Part shown: positions 18,699 through 27,779 of the stretch, in pieces | Layout: each line of letters starts with the position of its first letter | Position numbering within the stretch: position 1 is the stretch's first letter | Assembly: GCF_000423345.1 (NCBI RefSeq) | Contig: NZ_AUHU01000014.1 | Location: forward strand, 61,173 to 125,172 | Source of the DNA: Marinimicrobium agarilyticum DSM 16975 | GTDB lineage: Bacteria; Pseudomonadota; Gammaproteobacteria; Pseudomonadales; Cellvibrionaceae | DNA: 64,000 nt | Direction of reading: 5' to 3' | The notes under the pieces: generated by a model | Told to the model about the DNA's origin: nothing | The model's database searches: none | The model's input: the letters and a program-made list of their open reading frames with translations, nothing else | Made by a program: the position numbers and the translations under genes

Positions 18699-20477
18699 CT
18701 AGCGTTCTTTTTCGGGCGGTGGCGCGACGCGCATGACCTCTTCCACCGTGGTCAAACCAGCGGCGACCTTCTGGGCGCCCGACAGACGCAGCGTACGCAT
18801 CCCCTCGCGCATCGCCTGCTTGCGCAACTCCCCCAGACTCGTATCCGGCCCGATCCGATCCTTCACCGACTCCGACAACAACAGAATCTCATACAACCCC
18901 TGACGCCCCAAATACCCCGTATTCCGGCACTCCAGACAACCCACCGGACGGTACACCTTCTGCGGCACCGACACCTTCCACGGCATCACCAACTGCTGCC
19001 AATCCTCCGAACTGATCTGCCCCTCCTCCTTACAATGCGGACACAAGGTCCGCACCAACCGCTGCGCCATCACCCCGAGCAAGGTCGCATTGATCAAATA
19101 AGGCGGAATGCCCAGATCCAGCAACCGCGCCACCGTCGCCGGCGCATCGTTCGTATGCACCGTCGAAAGCACCAGGTGCCCGGTCAGCGCCGCCTGCACC
19201 GCCATCTGCGCCGTTTCCAGATCCCGGATTTCGCCCACCATAATGATGTCCGGGTCCTGACGCATCAGCGTGCGGATGCCCGCCGCGAAATCCAGGCCGA
19301 TTTTGTGATGCACCTGGGTCTGATTGAAGTGCTCCTCCACCATCTCGATCGGATCCTCAATGGTGCTGACGTTCACCTCCTCCGTGGCGATCTGGCGCAA
19401 GGAGGAATACAGCGTGGTGGTCTTACCCGAGCCCGTGGGGCCGGTTACCAGCACAATCCCGTTGGGCCGTCCCAGCATCGCTCGCCAGCGTTGGTAGTCA
19501 TCCCCCACCAACCCCAGGTCCGCGAAACTGCGCAGCAGCACATCCGGGTCGAAAATCCGCAACACCATCTTTTCGCCAAAGGCCGTGGGCAGGGTCGACA
19601 GGCGCAGCTCCACTTCACTGTCGTCGTTGCGCCGGGTCTTGATGCGGCCATCCTGAGGCTTGCGCTTCTCTGCAATATTCATCCGTGCCAGCACCTTGAA
19701 GCGGCTGGTCACGGCGTTGGCCACATTGGCGGGCAACTCGTACACCGGATGCAGCACCCCGTCGATGCGAAAGCGTACCCGCCCCACCTCGCGCCGGGGC
19801 TCGATGTGAATGTCGCTGGCGCGCTGGTCGTAGGCGTACTGCAGCAGCCAGTCGACAATTTTGACCACATGCTGATCATTGGCTTCCGGGTCCTCGCTGA
19901 AGCTGCCCAGGTCCACCAACTGCTCGAAGTTCCCGACACCACTCGCCCCCGGACCGCCACTGGCCCGGTTGACCGAGCGCGCCAGGGTATAGAACTCCAC
20001 CATATGTCGGTCGATATCCGCCGGATTGGCGAACACCCGTTTCACGCTGCGGCGCGCCACATGCTCCAACTGCGGCTCCCAGCCGGTGATAAAGGGCTGG
20101 GTACAGGCGACCACCACGTGCTCCGGTGTCACATCCACGCAGAGAATGCCATGGCGCTTGGCGAAGGCGTAAGACATGACGTCCGTTACCTTGGGGACAT
20201 CAATCTTGAGCGGATCAATGTGGAAGACCGGCAGCTCGGCTTTCTCGGCCAGCCAGGCGGTCAACACATCGCCATCGAGCACCTTGCCGGGCCGGGCCCG
20301 ATCCTCCAGCCCCAGGCTGGCGATGTAGGCCAGCGGGTGCATCATGGCCTGCTCGCGGGTGCGCGCGGTGCCCAACACCGAGTTGGCGTCCTCTTGGCCC
20401 AGGCGCTCGTCACTGACCAGGTCGTCGACCAGGCGGCGCAAATCGAGGCTGTGCTGGGCAATAGCGGTTGCGGACAT
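18699..20477 (-). CDS. PilB/GspE-family secretion ATPase
   Basis: A 592-residue ATPase of the type II secretion/type IV pilus family. The N-terminal MshEN-like domain spans about residues 1-150, then the N2 domain with SDIHIEP and RFRIDG. Walker A is GPTGSGKTTTLYSSL, the Asp box STIEDPIEM and Walker B MRQDPDIIMVGEIRD. A four-cysteine zinc site lies near the C-terminus (CPHC ... CLEC). It would drive pseudopilus or pilus subunit assembly. No other secretion genes adjoin it, so whether it serves a pilus or a T2SS is unclear. Start at MSATAIAQHS. Confidence 0.85.
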   Translation of the reverse strand: MSATAIAQHSLDLRRLVDDLVSDERLGQEDANSVLGTARTREQAMMHPLAYIASLGLEDRARPGKVLDGDVLTAWLAEKAELPVFHIDPLKIDVPKVTDVMSYAFAKRHGILCVDVTPEHVVVACTQPFITGWEPQLEHVARRSVKRVFANPADIDRHMVEFYTLARSVNRASGGPGASGVGNFEQLVDLGSFSEDPEANDQHVVKIVDWLLQYAYDQRASDIHIEPRREVGRVRFRIDGVLHPVYELPANVANAVTSRFKVLARMNIAEKRKPQDGRIKTRRNDDSEVELRLSTLPTAFGEKMVLRIFDPDVLLRSFADLGLVGDDYQRWRAMLGRPNGIVLVTGPTGSGKTTTLYSSLRQIATEEVNVSTIEDPIEMVEEHFNQTQVHHKIGLDFAAGIRTLMRQDPDIIMVGEIRDLETAQMAVQAALTGHLVLSTVHTNDAPATVARLLDLGIPPYLINATLLGVMAQRLVRTLCPHCKEEGQISSEDWQQLVMPWKVSVPQKVYRPVGCLECRNTGYLGRQGLYEILLLSESVKDRIGPDTSLGELRKQAMREGMRTLRLSGAQKVAAGLTTVEEVMRVAPPPEKER

Positions 20478-20597
20478 GACGAGTTCCCGTTCTGTAAGCG
20501 ATATCGGTCGATTGTAGCCTGTCTGGCCGGGGGACAACACCGGGGGGCCCGCCAGCCCTGGGCTGAAACACGAATCTGAGGTCAATTTCCAGGGAAT

Positions 20598-20615
20598 CCG
20601 TCATAAAAATGTCAA
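20598..20615 (+). promoter_or_regulatory. Probable Pho box upstream of DUF47-pit
   Basis: Two 7-base half-sites, CCGTCAT (20598-20604) and ATGTCAA (20609-20615), are separated by AAAA. They match the CTGTCAT direct-repeat pattern bound by PhoB at 6/7 and 5/7. A TATACT -10-like hexamer follows at 20630-20635. It fits phosphate-starvation control of the two downstream genes. Confidence 0.55.
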
Positions 20616-20683
20616 ATTCGAGGGTGACCTATACTGGATAAGTTTTTATACTGCCCGCACTTTCGCAAGGGGGACATTCCATT

Positions 20684-21364
20684 ATGGCTATCAACAACCC
20701 TTTCTCCAATCTGTTTGGACGCTCGCCCATCAAGCCCATGCAAGAGCATATGGCGGTGGCGATCCGGGCCACGGGCGAGCTGCAGCGCTTCTTCGAATCG
20801 GTGATTGCCGACGACTGGGAACAGGTGGAAACCGTCCAGAAGCGCATTACCGACCTCGAGCACGAAGCCGACGCCCTGAAAAAGCAACTTCGCCTCCACC
20901 TGCCCAAGAGTCTGTTCCTCCCCGTTCCCCGTACCGATCTGCTGGAACTGCTGAGCATGCAGGACCGGATTGCCAACCGGGCCAAAGACATTGCCGGCAT
21001 TATGCTGGGCCGTAAGATGACCATTCCGGCCAGCATGCAGCAAATGACCCTTGAGTACGTCGGCGCGGCGGTCAAAGCCGCCGAACAGGCACTGACCGCC
21101 ATCAACGAACTGGACGAGCTTCTGGAAACCGGCTTTAGCGGCCGGGAGCTGGGCATTGTCGAAAACATGATCCAGGAACTGGATGCGCTTGAACGCACCA
21201 CCGACAAGCTGGAAGTGGAAATGCGAGCAACATTGTTCAGCCTGGAGGCCGACATGCCCCCGGTGGATGTGATGTTTCTCTACAAGGTCATCGATTGGAT
21301 CGGTGATCTCGCCAACCGCGCCCAGGACGTCGGCGGCCGTCTCGAACTGCTGCTCGCGCGTTAA
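20684..21364 (+). CDS. DUF47 (PhoU-like) protein, Pit accessory/regulator
   Basis: A 226-residue all-helical PhoU-like protein of the TIGR00153/DUF47 family. It has the pattern typical of that family (IRATGELQRFFESVIADDWEQVE, ITDLEHEADALKKQLR, FLPVPRTDLLELLSMQDRIANRAKDIAG). These proteins are usually encoded immediately upstream of a Pit transporter and are thought to modulate it. It lies 25 bases before pit. The start ATG is preceded by AAGGGGG. Confidence 0.9.
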   Translation: MAINNPFSNLFGRSPIKPMQEHMAVAIRATGELQRFFESVIADDWEQVETVQKRITDLEHEADALKKQLRLHLPKSLFLPVPRTDLLELLSMQDRIANRAKDIAGIMLGRKMTIPASMQQMTLEYVGAAVKAAEQALTAINELDELLETGFSGRELGIVENMIQELDALERTTDKLEVEMRATLFSLEADMPPVDVMFLYKVIDWIGDLANRAQDVGGRLELLLAR

Positions 21365-21389
21365 TTCACAATAAGATTGGGGTAAGCTC

Positions 21390-22664
21390 ATGACCGTGAT
21401 CGCTGAATACGGCCAGACTCTGTTAATCCTCGCCTGTATCTTTGGCCTGTTTATGGCCTGGGGCGTTGGCGCCAATGATGTTGCCAACGCCATGGGCACC
21501 TCGGTGGGCTCCCGGGCCCTGACAATCAAGCAGGCCATCCTCGTGGCCATGGTGTTCGAATTTCTGGGCGCCTACTTGGCCGGTGGCGAAGTCACCTCCA
21601 CGATCCGAAAAGGCATTGTGGACTCAGGAATCATGGCGGAGAACCCAGACTTGCTGGTCTTCGGGATGCTCTCCGCTCTGCTGGCGGCCGGGACCTGGCT
21701 ACTGATCGCGAGCATCCTCGGTTGGCCGGTGTCCACCACCCACTCGATCGTGGGCGCCATTGTCGGCTTCGCAGCAGTGGGCATCTCTGTCGACGCGGTT
21801 TCCTGGGACAAAGTCGGCGCCATCATCGCCAGTTGGGTGGTCTCGCCGGTTCTCGCGGGCACCATCTCGTTTTGGCTATTCCGCTCGGTGCAGAAACTGA
21901 TCCTTAACACCGAAGACCCCTTCAGCAATGCCAAGCGCTATATCCCTCTGTACATGTTTGCGGTAGGCTTTCTGATCGCCATGGTCACGCTACTCAAGGG
22001 GCTGAAATATGTCCTGAAAGAATCGGCCTTCCAACCCAACTTTTTTGAAAGCGCTCTGCTATCGGCAGTCGTTGGGATCCTCGTCGCCATCCTCGGTATC
22101 GTCATGATGCGCAACGTAAAGCGCGATAGCGAAGCAGACTCCGTGCACCGTTTTTCAAGCGTCGAGCGAGTATTTGGCATTCTGATGATTTTCACTGCCT
22201 GCGCCATGGCCTTTGCCCACGGCTCCAACGACGTGGCCAACGCTGTCGGCCCGCTGGCGGCGATCGTGAGCGTAGTCAACACCCAGTCGGTCACGGCCGA
22301 AGCGGTGGTGCCGGGATGGGTGCTGCTGATTGGCGCTGCGGGCATCGTGGTCGGTCTGGCCACCTACGGCTGGAAAGTGATCGCCACCATCGGGAAGAAG
22401 ATTACCGAGCTGACTCCGAGCCGCGGCTTCGCCGCCGAGCTGGGTGCGGCCGGCACCGTGGTGCTGGCTTCCGGAACCGGCCTGCCGGTATCCACCACTC
22501 AGACGCTGGTCGGCGCGGTTCTCGGCGTGGGTCTCGCACGCGGTATCGGCGCGCTGAACCTACGGGTCATCGGCACCATTTTCATGTCCTGGATTATTAC
22601 CTTGCCCGCCGGGGCCGGCCTGGCGATTCTGTTCTTCTTCTTTTTCAAAGGCGTGTTTGGGTAG
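21390..22664 (+). CDS. pit: Low-affinity inorganic phosphate transporter, Pit family
   Basis: A 424-residue integral membrane protein with about ten helices and the duplicated PiT signature: GANDVANAMGTSVGSRAL near the N-terminus and GSNDVANAVGPLAAI in the second half. GWPVSTTHSIVGAIVG and TGLPVSTTQTLVGAVLG are the paired re-entrant segments. It imports phosphate, normally metal-complexed, with protons. It forms an operon with the DUF47 gene. Confidence 0.94.
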   Translation: MTVIAEYGQTLLILACIFGLFMAWGVGANDVANAMGTSVGSRALTIKQAILVAMVFEFLGAYLAGGEVTSTIRKGIVDSGIMAENPDLLVFGMLSALLAAGTWLLIASILGWPVSTTHSIVGAIVGFAAVGISVDAVSWDKVGAIIASWVVSPVLAGTISFWLFRSVQKLILNTEDPFSNAKRYIPLYMFAVGFLIAMVTLLKGLKYVLKESAFQPNFFESALLSAVVGILVAILGIVMMRNVKRDSEADSVHRFSSVERVFGILMIFTACAMAFAHGSNDVANAVGPLAAIVSVVNTQSVTAEAVVPGWVLLIGAAGIVVGLATYGWKVIATIGKKITELTPSRGFAAELGAAGTVVLASGTGLPVSTTQTLVGAVLGVGLARGIGALNLRVIGTIFMSWIITLPAGAGLAILFFFFFKGVFG

Positions 22665-22700
22665 GTTCCCTCACGACCTCTGAGTCACGGCAGATAGCTC

Positions 22701-22718
22701 GGCGCCCTGTGGGGCGCC
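22701..22718. repeat. GC-rich hairpin downstream of pit
   Basis: GGCGCCC and GGGGCGCC form a strong short stem 36 bases after the pit stop, followed by GCCCTAC. It resembles a decayed REP-like unit or a weak terminator without T-tract. Confidence 0.35.
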
Positions 22719-22792
22719 GGGTCGATACGCCCTACCTCACCTTCGCGCTCTGTATTACACTGCCTATACACTTCTTCTGAATTTGGCCGTGT

Positions 22793-23962
22793 ATGACTTT
22801 TGATCTCAAACGCTATCGGGACCAACTCAGCCAGTTGGTGGCCCAACCATCCGTCAGCTGCGCGGACCCCAACTGGGACATGGGCAATAAGCCAGTACTG
22901 GACCTGCTTGCCACCTGGCTGGAGGAGCGCGGATTCAGCGCCGAGATCCTTCCGGTTCCCGACAAACCCAACAAATTCAATCTGATTGCGACCAAGGGCT
23001 CCGGCTCCGGCGGACTGGTTCTGTCCGGACACAGCGATACAGTGCCCTACGATGACAATCGCTGGCAGAGCGACCCTTTCGAGCTGGCCGAGCGCGATGG
23101 CAAGCTCTATGGTCTCGGCGCCACCGATATGAAGGGCTTTTTTCCGGCCGTCTTGGCCGCCATTGATGCGCTTTCCGATCGTCCCCTGAAAGAACCACTT
23201 ATCGTCCTCGCCACCGCCGACGAAGAGAGCAGCATGAGCGGTGCCCGGGCGCTCGCCGATCAAGGTCACCCAAGGGGGCGCTACGCCGTGATCGGCGAAC
23301 CCACCGAACTGCGCCCGGTGCGCATGCACAAGGGCATCATGATGGAATCGATCCGGGTACGCGGCTCGAGCGGTCACTCGTCCAACCCGGCACTGGGGCA
23401 CAACGCGCTGGAGGCGATGCACTCGGTGATGAGCGAGCTGCTGACGTTCCGGGGGGAGCTGCAAGCGCGCTATCGCCACCCCGGGTTTGCGGTCGATCTG
23501 CCAACAATGAACCTGGGCTGTATTCACGGCGGCGATAACCCCAACCGGATTTGCGCCGAATGCGAGCTGCATTTTGACCTGCGGGCCCTCCCGGGCATGG
23601 ATAACGACGAGCTGCGTCGCGCCATCGACCTCCGCCTGCGCCCCATCGCCGAGCGCAGTGGCACCGATATCGTGCTCTCGGAGCTCTTTGCGGGCGTCGA
23701 GCCTTTCGAGGAACCAGAAACTTCCGAACTGGTTCGCACCTGTGAACGCTTGACCGGCCAGAGCGCCGAAGCGGTGGCGTTCGCTACCGAGGCACCCTTC
23801 CTGCAGTCTCTCGGCATGCAGACGCTGGTACTCGGCCCCGGCTCCATCAACCAGGCCCACCAGCCCGACGAATTCATCGATATTGGGCAGTTGGCCCCCT
23901 CGGTGGATATACTGTGCGGGCTGATTGAGCAACTGTGTATCAACCCGGATTCGAAAGGATAA
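22793..23962 (+). CDS. argE: Acetylornithine deacetylase
   Basis: A 389-residue M20-family zinc metallohydrolase that releases ornithine from N-acetylornithine in arginine synthesis. Metal ligands and catalytic residues are visible: LSGHSDTVPYDD (His and Asp), GLGATDMKGFF, and ATADEESSMSGA with the catalytic Glu pair. The dimerisation lid domain lies in the middle, and the last metal His sits in the C-terminal INQAHQPDE. argA starts five bases after its stop. Confidence 0.92.
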   Translation: MTFDLKRYRDQLSQLVAQPSVSCADPNWDMGNKPVLDLLATWLEERGFSAEILPVPDKPNKFNLIATKGSGSGGLVLSGHSDTVPYDDNRWQSDPFELAERDGKLYGLGATDMKGFFPAVLAAIDALSDRPLKEPLIVLATADEESSMSGARALADQGHPRGRYAVIGEPTELRPVRMHKGIMMESIRVRGSSGHSSNPALGHNALEAMHSVMSELLTFRGELQARYRHPGFAVDLPTMNLGCIHGGDNPNRICAECELHFDLRALPGMDNDELRRAIDLRLRPIAERSGTDIVLSELFAGVEPFEEPETSELVRTCERLTGQSAEAVAFATEAPFLQSLGMQTLVLGPGSINQAHQPDEFIDIGQLAPSVDILCGLIEQLCINPDSKG

Positions 23963-23966
23963 ACAT

Positions 23967-25280
23967 TTGAGCGGCTCGACCCACGACTACGTTAAATGGT
24001 TCAGGCACTCCTCGCCCTACATCAATGCCCACCGGGGCAAGACCTTTGTGTTGATGTTGCCCGGAGAGGCCCTGGTGCATGCCAACTACGGCAACATCAT
24101 TTACGACATCGCTCTGCTCAGCAGTCTGGGCGTGCGACTTGTTGTGGTTCACGGCGCACGCCCGCAGATCGACGCCCGTCTGAATGAAGCCGGCATAGAA
24201 AGTCAGTTTCACCGCAACCTCCGGGTCACCGACGCTGGCAACCTGGAAAAAGTGACCCAGGCCATTGGCCAGGCCCGCATTCAAATGGAGGCGGCGCTCT
24301 CCACCGGCGTACCCAACTCCCCCATGCACGGCTCGCGCATGCAGGTCATCAGCGGCAATTTCGTCGTCGCCATGCCCCACGGCGTGCTGGATGGCGTCGA
24401 CCTTCAGCACACCGGTAAAGTCCGCCGGGTCAATACTCGCTCACTGAGCGCCGTGCTGGACTCCGGGGCCATTGCCCTGCTGTCACCGCTGGGGTACTCC
24501 ACCACGGGAGAGGCATTCAATCTCTCCTACAGCGACATCGCCACGCACGTGGCCACGGCGCTGAAAGCCGACAAGATGTTGGCTTTTATCGAACCTGACG
24601 GGGTCCGAGACGATGCGGGCGAACTGATTCGACAGCTCGCGCTGCAAGAGTGCCGCGACTTCCTCCAAAACGAAGGCGAGCGCATCGGCCGTGACGTGAG
24701 TCAGTCCCTCAACGCCTGTTACCTGTCCTGCCTGCAGGGCGTCCCGCGCGCCCAACTGGTCAGTTACGCCACCGACGGCGCCCTGCTGAGCGAGCTGTTT
24801 ACCCGCGACGGCCTGGGCACCATGGTCCACTCGGACAGCTACGAGCAGCTGCGCCGGGCCACCATCGATGATGTCGGTGGCATTCTCGAGTTGATTGCGC
24901 CGCTGGAGAATGAGGGCATTCTGGTGCGTCGTTCACGCGAGCTGTTGGAGACTGAGATTGGTCGTTTCCATGTACTGGAAAAGGACGGGACCATTATCGC
25001 CTGTGCGGCGCTTTATCCGTTTGAGGAAACGGCGGAGCTGGCGTGCGTGGTCACGCATCCGGATTACCGCAAAGGCGGACGGGCTGCGACATTGATGGGT
25101 CAAATGGAAAAGATCGCGCGACAGCAAGGGGTCAAACAGCTGTTCCTGCTGACCACTCAGACCGCGCATTGGTTTATTGAGCAGGGGTTTGTTCAGGCTC
25201 AGATCAGTGATTTACCGGTGTCGAAGCAGCGGCTGTACAACTATCAGCGCAATTCCAAGATTTTCATAAAGAACCTTTAG
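23967..25280 (+). CDS. argA: N-acetylglutamate synthase (amino acid kinase plus GNAT)
   Basis: A 437-residue enzyme that makes N-acetylglutamate, the first step of arginine synthesis. The N-terminal amino-acid-kinase-like domain (about residues 15-280) includes PYINAHRGKTFVLMLPGEA and RLVVVHGARPQID. The C-terminal GNAT domain (about 290-437) includes CVVTHPDYRKGGRAATLM. Start is assigned to TTG at 23967, with AAAGGATAA upstream inside the end of argE; this matches E. coli ArgA length (443). The frame back to 23925 lies wholly within argE. Confidence 0.9.
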   Translation: MSGSTHDYVKWFRHSSPYINAHRGKTFVLMLPGEALVHANYGNIIYDIALLSSLGVRLVVVHGARPQIDARLNEAGIESQFHRNLRVTDAGNLEKVTQAIGQARIQMEAALSTGVPNSPMHGSRMQVISGNFVVAMPHGVLDGVDLQHTGKVRRVNTRSLSAVLDSGAIALLSPLGYSTTGEAFNLSYSDIATHVATALKADKMLAFIEPDGVRDDAGELIRQLALQECRDFLQNEGERIGRDVSQSLNACYLSCLQGVPRAQLVSYATDGALLSELFTRDGLGTMVHSDSYEQLRRATIDDVGGILELIAPLENEGILVRRSRELLETEIGRFHVLEKDGTIIACAALYPFEETAELACVVTHPDYRKGGRAATLMGQMEKIARQQGVKQLFLLTTQTAHWFIEQGFVQAQISDLPVSKQRLYNYQRNSKIFIKNL

Positions 25281-25306
25281 TGTTTTATGTGTTGGAGTAG
25301 CGTCAA

Positions 25307-25430
25307 GTCCGGTCCGAGGTGGGGTATACCGTTTCAAGACACGCCGTAAACCCATCCCTGGGGGCTCGAATCGCGGGTCCCCCGCTCCACGGTCTTGAAA
25401 CGGTATACCCCACCTCGAACCTCCTTGCCA
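25307..25430 (-). repeat. Hairpin element, copy 6 (B-type loop)
   Basis: GTCC (25307-25310), arm 25311-25340, B-type loop 25341-25391, arm 25392-25421, then TCCTTGCCA (25422-25430). The arms pair at 29 of 30 positions. It is head-to-head with copy 7 across a 188-base spacer. Confidence 0.87.
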
Positions 25431-25454
25431 ATAGCACCCTTTTTCAGGTCTCGC

Positions 25455-25486
25455 GTAGGGCACGGTAAGCCGAAGGCGCACCTGCC
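25455..25486 (-). repeat. REP-like palindrome inside the third doublet spacer
   Basis: On the minus strand GGCAGGTGCGCCTTCGGC... to GTGCCCTAC, the REP-like family in the opposite orientation to the copy at 25524-25557. Together they form an inverted pair with a 37-base gap. Confidence 0.55.
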
Positions 25487-25523
25487 AAAATCAGGTGAAG
25501 GGACCCGCCTTGCAAGTCATTTC

Positions 25524-25557
25524 GGTAGGTGGCGGCCTACGGCCTTACCAACCCTAC
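25524..25557 (+). repeat. REP-like palindrome inside the third doublet spacer
   Basis: GGTAGGTGGCGGCCTACGG... to CCAACCCTAC, the cleanest copy of the REP-like family in the window. Its core GGCGGCCTACGGCC is nearly self-complementary. Confidence 0.6.
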
Positions 25558-25618
25558 ACTCCTCATCAGCGGACGCGCTTTACGGTCCGATACGTCCGAC
25601 CCGCCCAATGTTAAGCCT

Positions 25619-25742
25619 CGGCACTGAGGACCGCTGCGGTGTATGCCCTTTCAAGACCGTGGAGCGCGGGACACGCGATTCGAGCCTACAGGGATGTATT
25701 TACGGCGTGTCTTGAAAGGGCATACACCGCAGCGGGCCGGGC
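25619..25742 (+). repeat. Hairpin element, copy 7 (B-type loop)
   Basis: CGGCACTGA (25619-25627), arm 25628-25657, loop 25658-25708, arm 25709-25738, then GGGC. The arms pair at 29 of 30 positions. The loop is B type but carries the TAC...GTA mini-stem that otherwise occurs in A-type copies 2 and 5. It ends about 50 bases before the ilvD promoter. Confidence 0.87.
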
Positions 25743-25789
25743 GTGACGCAACATACCAGCCCAGACAAAACGCTCCCAACAGGGTTTTC

Positions 25790-25798
25790 TGCTATTAT
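25790..25798 (+). promoter_or_regulatory. Extended -10 promoter of ilvD
   Basis: TGC followed by TATTAT (25793-25798), an extended -10 element with no clear -35, 38 bases upstream of the ilvD ATG. Confidence 0.45.
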
Positions 25799-25835
25799 TG
25801 GCGGCTTTTCGAACGTCGCCAAATAGAGAACGACC

Positions 25836-27680
25836 ATGCCCGTTTATCGCTCCAAAACCACCACCGCCGGCCGGAACATGGCCGGGGCCCGCGCCCTGTG
25901 GCGCGCCACCGGGATGAAAGACGAAGACTTTCACAAACCCATCATCGCCGTCGCCAACTCCTTTACCCAATTCGTCCCCGGCCATGTCCACCTCAAAGAC
26001 ATGGGCCAGCTGGTCGCGCGGGAAATCGAGAAAGCCGGCGGCGTCGCCAAAGAATTCAACACCATCGCCGTGGACGATGGCATCGCCATGGGCCACGACG
26101 GCATGCTCTACAGCCTGCCCTCGCGCGATATTATTGCCGACTCCGTCGAATACATGGTCAACGCCCATTGCGCCGATGCCCTAGTGTGCATCTCCAATTG
26201 CGATAAAATCACTCCGGGTATGCTGATGGCCGCCATGCGCCTGAACATTCCCGTCGTGTTTGTTTCCGGCGGCCCCATGGAAGCGGGCAAAACCAAACTC
26301 GCCGAACACAACCTGGATCTGATCGATGCCATGGTCATTGCCGCCGACGACTCGGTGGACGACGAGACCGTGGCCGAATACGAACGTTCAGCCTGCCCCA
26401 CCTGCGGTTCCTGCTCCGGCATGTTTACCGCCAACTCCATGAACTGTCTGACCGAAGCCTTGGGTCTGTCTTTGCCGGGCAATGGAACCATGCTGGCAAC
26501 ACACGCCGACCGGAAAGAACTGTTTCTGGAAGCGGCTCGGCGAATCGTGGACATTACCAAGCGCCACTACGAACAGGACGACGAGCGGGTGCTGCCCCGC
26601 GCCATCGCCAACTTCAAAGCCTTTGAAAACGCCATGGCGCTGGATATCGCCATGGGAGGCTCCACCAACACCATTTTGCACTTGTTGGCCGCAGCGCAGG
26701 AAGGGGAGATCGATTTCAGCATGTTTGATATCGACCGCCTGTCGCGCCAGATCCCACAGCTGTGCAAGGTCGCACCCAATACCCAGCAGTATCATATCGA
26801 AGACGTGCACCGCGCTGGTGGCGTGATGAGTATTCTGGCGGAACTGAACCGGGCGGGACTTTTTCACAGCGACCTGCCCACGGTTCATAGCGACACCTTC
26901 CAGAAGGCACTCGATCACTGGGACCTGGTCACCACCGATTCCGAAGACGTGCGCACATTTTTCAAAGCCGGCCCGGCCGGTATCCCCACTCAGCAGGCGT
27001 TCAGTCAGGCCACTCGCTGGCCCAGCGTTGATGACGACCGCACCAAGGGCTGCATCCGCTCGCTGGAGCACGCCTACACCCGCGAGGGCGGGCTCGCGGT
27101 ACTGAAAGGCAATATCGCGCTGGATGGCTGTGTGGTGAAAACCTCCGGGGTGGACGAAAGCTGTTGGGTGTTTGAGGGCCCAGCGCGCGTAGTGGAAAGC
27201 CAGGACGAAGCGGTCGACGCCATTCTCAACGGGGTCGTGAAAGCCGGAGAAGTCGTTATTGTGCGTTACGAAGGCCCCCGTGGCGGACCTGGAATGCAGG
27301 AGATGCTTTACCCCACCAGTTACCTGAAGTCCAAAGGGCTTGGAAAAGCCTGTGCACTGCTCACCGATGGCCGCTTTTCCGGTGGCACCTCCGGCCTGTC
27401 CATTGGACACGCCTCGCCCGAAGCGGCCGCCGGAGGCGCTATTGGCCTGGTCCAGAACGGAGATATGATCCGAATCGATATCCCCAACCGTTCCATCAAT
27501 GTGAAACTGACCGACGCTGAACTGAGCGAGCGTCGAAGCGCCATGGAAGCGCTGGGGGAAAACGCCTGGAAACCAAAAGCGCCAAGGCCTCGCCGGGTCA
27601 GCACCGCACTCAAAGCATATGCCAAATTGGCCACCAGCGCCGACAAAGGGGCCGTTAGGGACTTGAGTCAGCTCGATTGA
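25836..27680 (+). CDS. ilvD: Dihydroxy-acid dehydratase
   Basis: A 614-residue iron-sulfur dehydratase of branched-chain amino acid synthesis. It converts dihydroxy-isovalerate and dihydroxy-methylvalerate to the keto acids. Cluster cysteines lie in [10 protein letters not shown] and [18 protein letters not shown]. Mg-binding and C-terminal substrate motifs ([15 protein letters not shown] [27 protein letters not shown]) are intact. It is monocistronic between a hairpin doublet and a bidirectional terminator. Confidence 0.96.
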   Translation: MPVYRSKTTTAGRNMAGARALWRATGMKDEDFHKPIIAVANSFTQFVPGHVHLKDMGQLVAREIEKAGGVAKEFNTIAVDDGIAMGHDGMLYSLPSRDIIADSVEYMVNAHCADALVCISNCDKITPGMLMAAMRLNIPVVFVSGGPMEAGKTKLAEHNLDLIDAMVIAADDSVDDETVAEYERSACPTCGSCSGMFTANSMNCLTEALGLSLPGNGTMLATHADRKELFLEAARRIVDITKRHYEQDDERVLPRAIANFKAFENAMALDIAMGGSTNTILHLLAAAQEGEIDFSMFDIDRLSRQIPQLCKVAPNTQQYHIEDVHRAGGVMSILAELNRAGLFHSDLPTVHSDTFQKALDHWDLVTTDSEDVRTFFKAGPAGIPTQQAFSQATRWPSVDDDRTKGCIRSLEHAYTREGGLAVLKGNIALDGCVVKTSGVDESCWVFEGPARVVESQDEAVDAILNGVVKAGEVVIVRYEGPRGGPGMQEMLYPTSYLKSKGLGKACALLTDGRFSGGTSGLSIGHASPEAAAGGAIGLVQNGDMIRIDIPNRSINVKLTDAELSERRSAMEALGENAWKPKAPRPRRVSTALKAYAKLATSADKGAVRDLSQLD

Positions 27681-27726
27681 AAATGCGACGGAAGCTGGGA
27701 CGCTTCCCGCAACAAAACAGCCAAGC

Positions 27727-27760
27727 ACAAAAAAGCCGGCTTGTATGCCGGCTTTTTTGT
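27727..27760. terminator. Bidirectional intrinsic terminator (ilvD / TPR gene)
   Basis: AAAAAAGCCGGC (27729-27740) and GCCGGCTTTTTT (27747-27758) around a six-base loop give a T-tract on both strands between two convergent genes. Confidence 0.9.
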
Positions 27761-27779
27761 GAAAGCGTGGAAGTGGTGG

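Noticed and set aside
25658..25708. tRNA-like look of the B-type loop (GATTCGA, GC-rich flanks)
   Set aside because: No acceptor, D or anticodon arms can be drawn, and the similarity is limited to a few bases of a T-arm.
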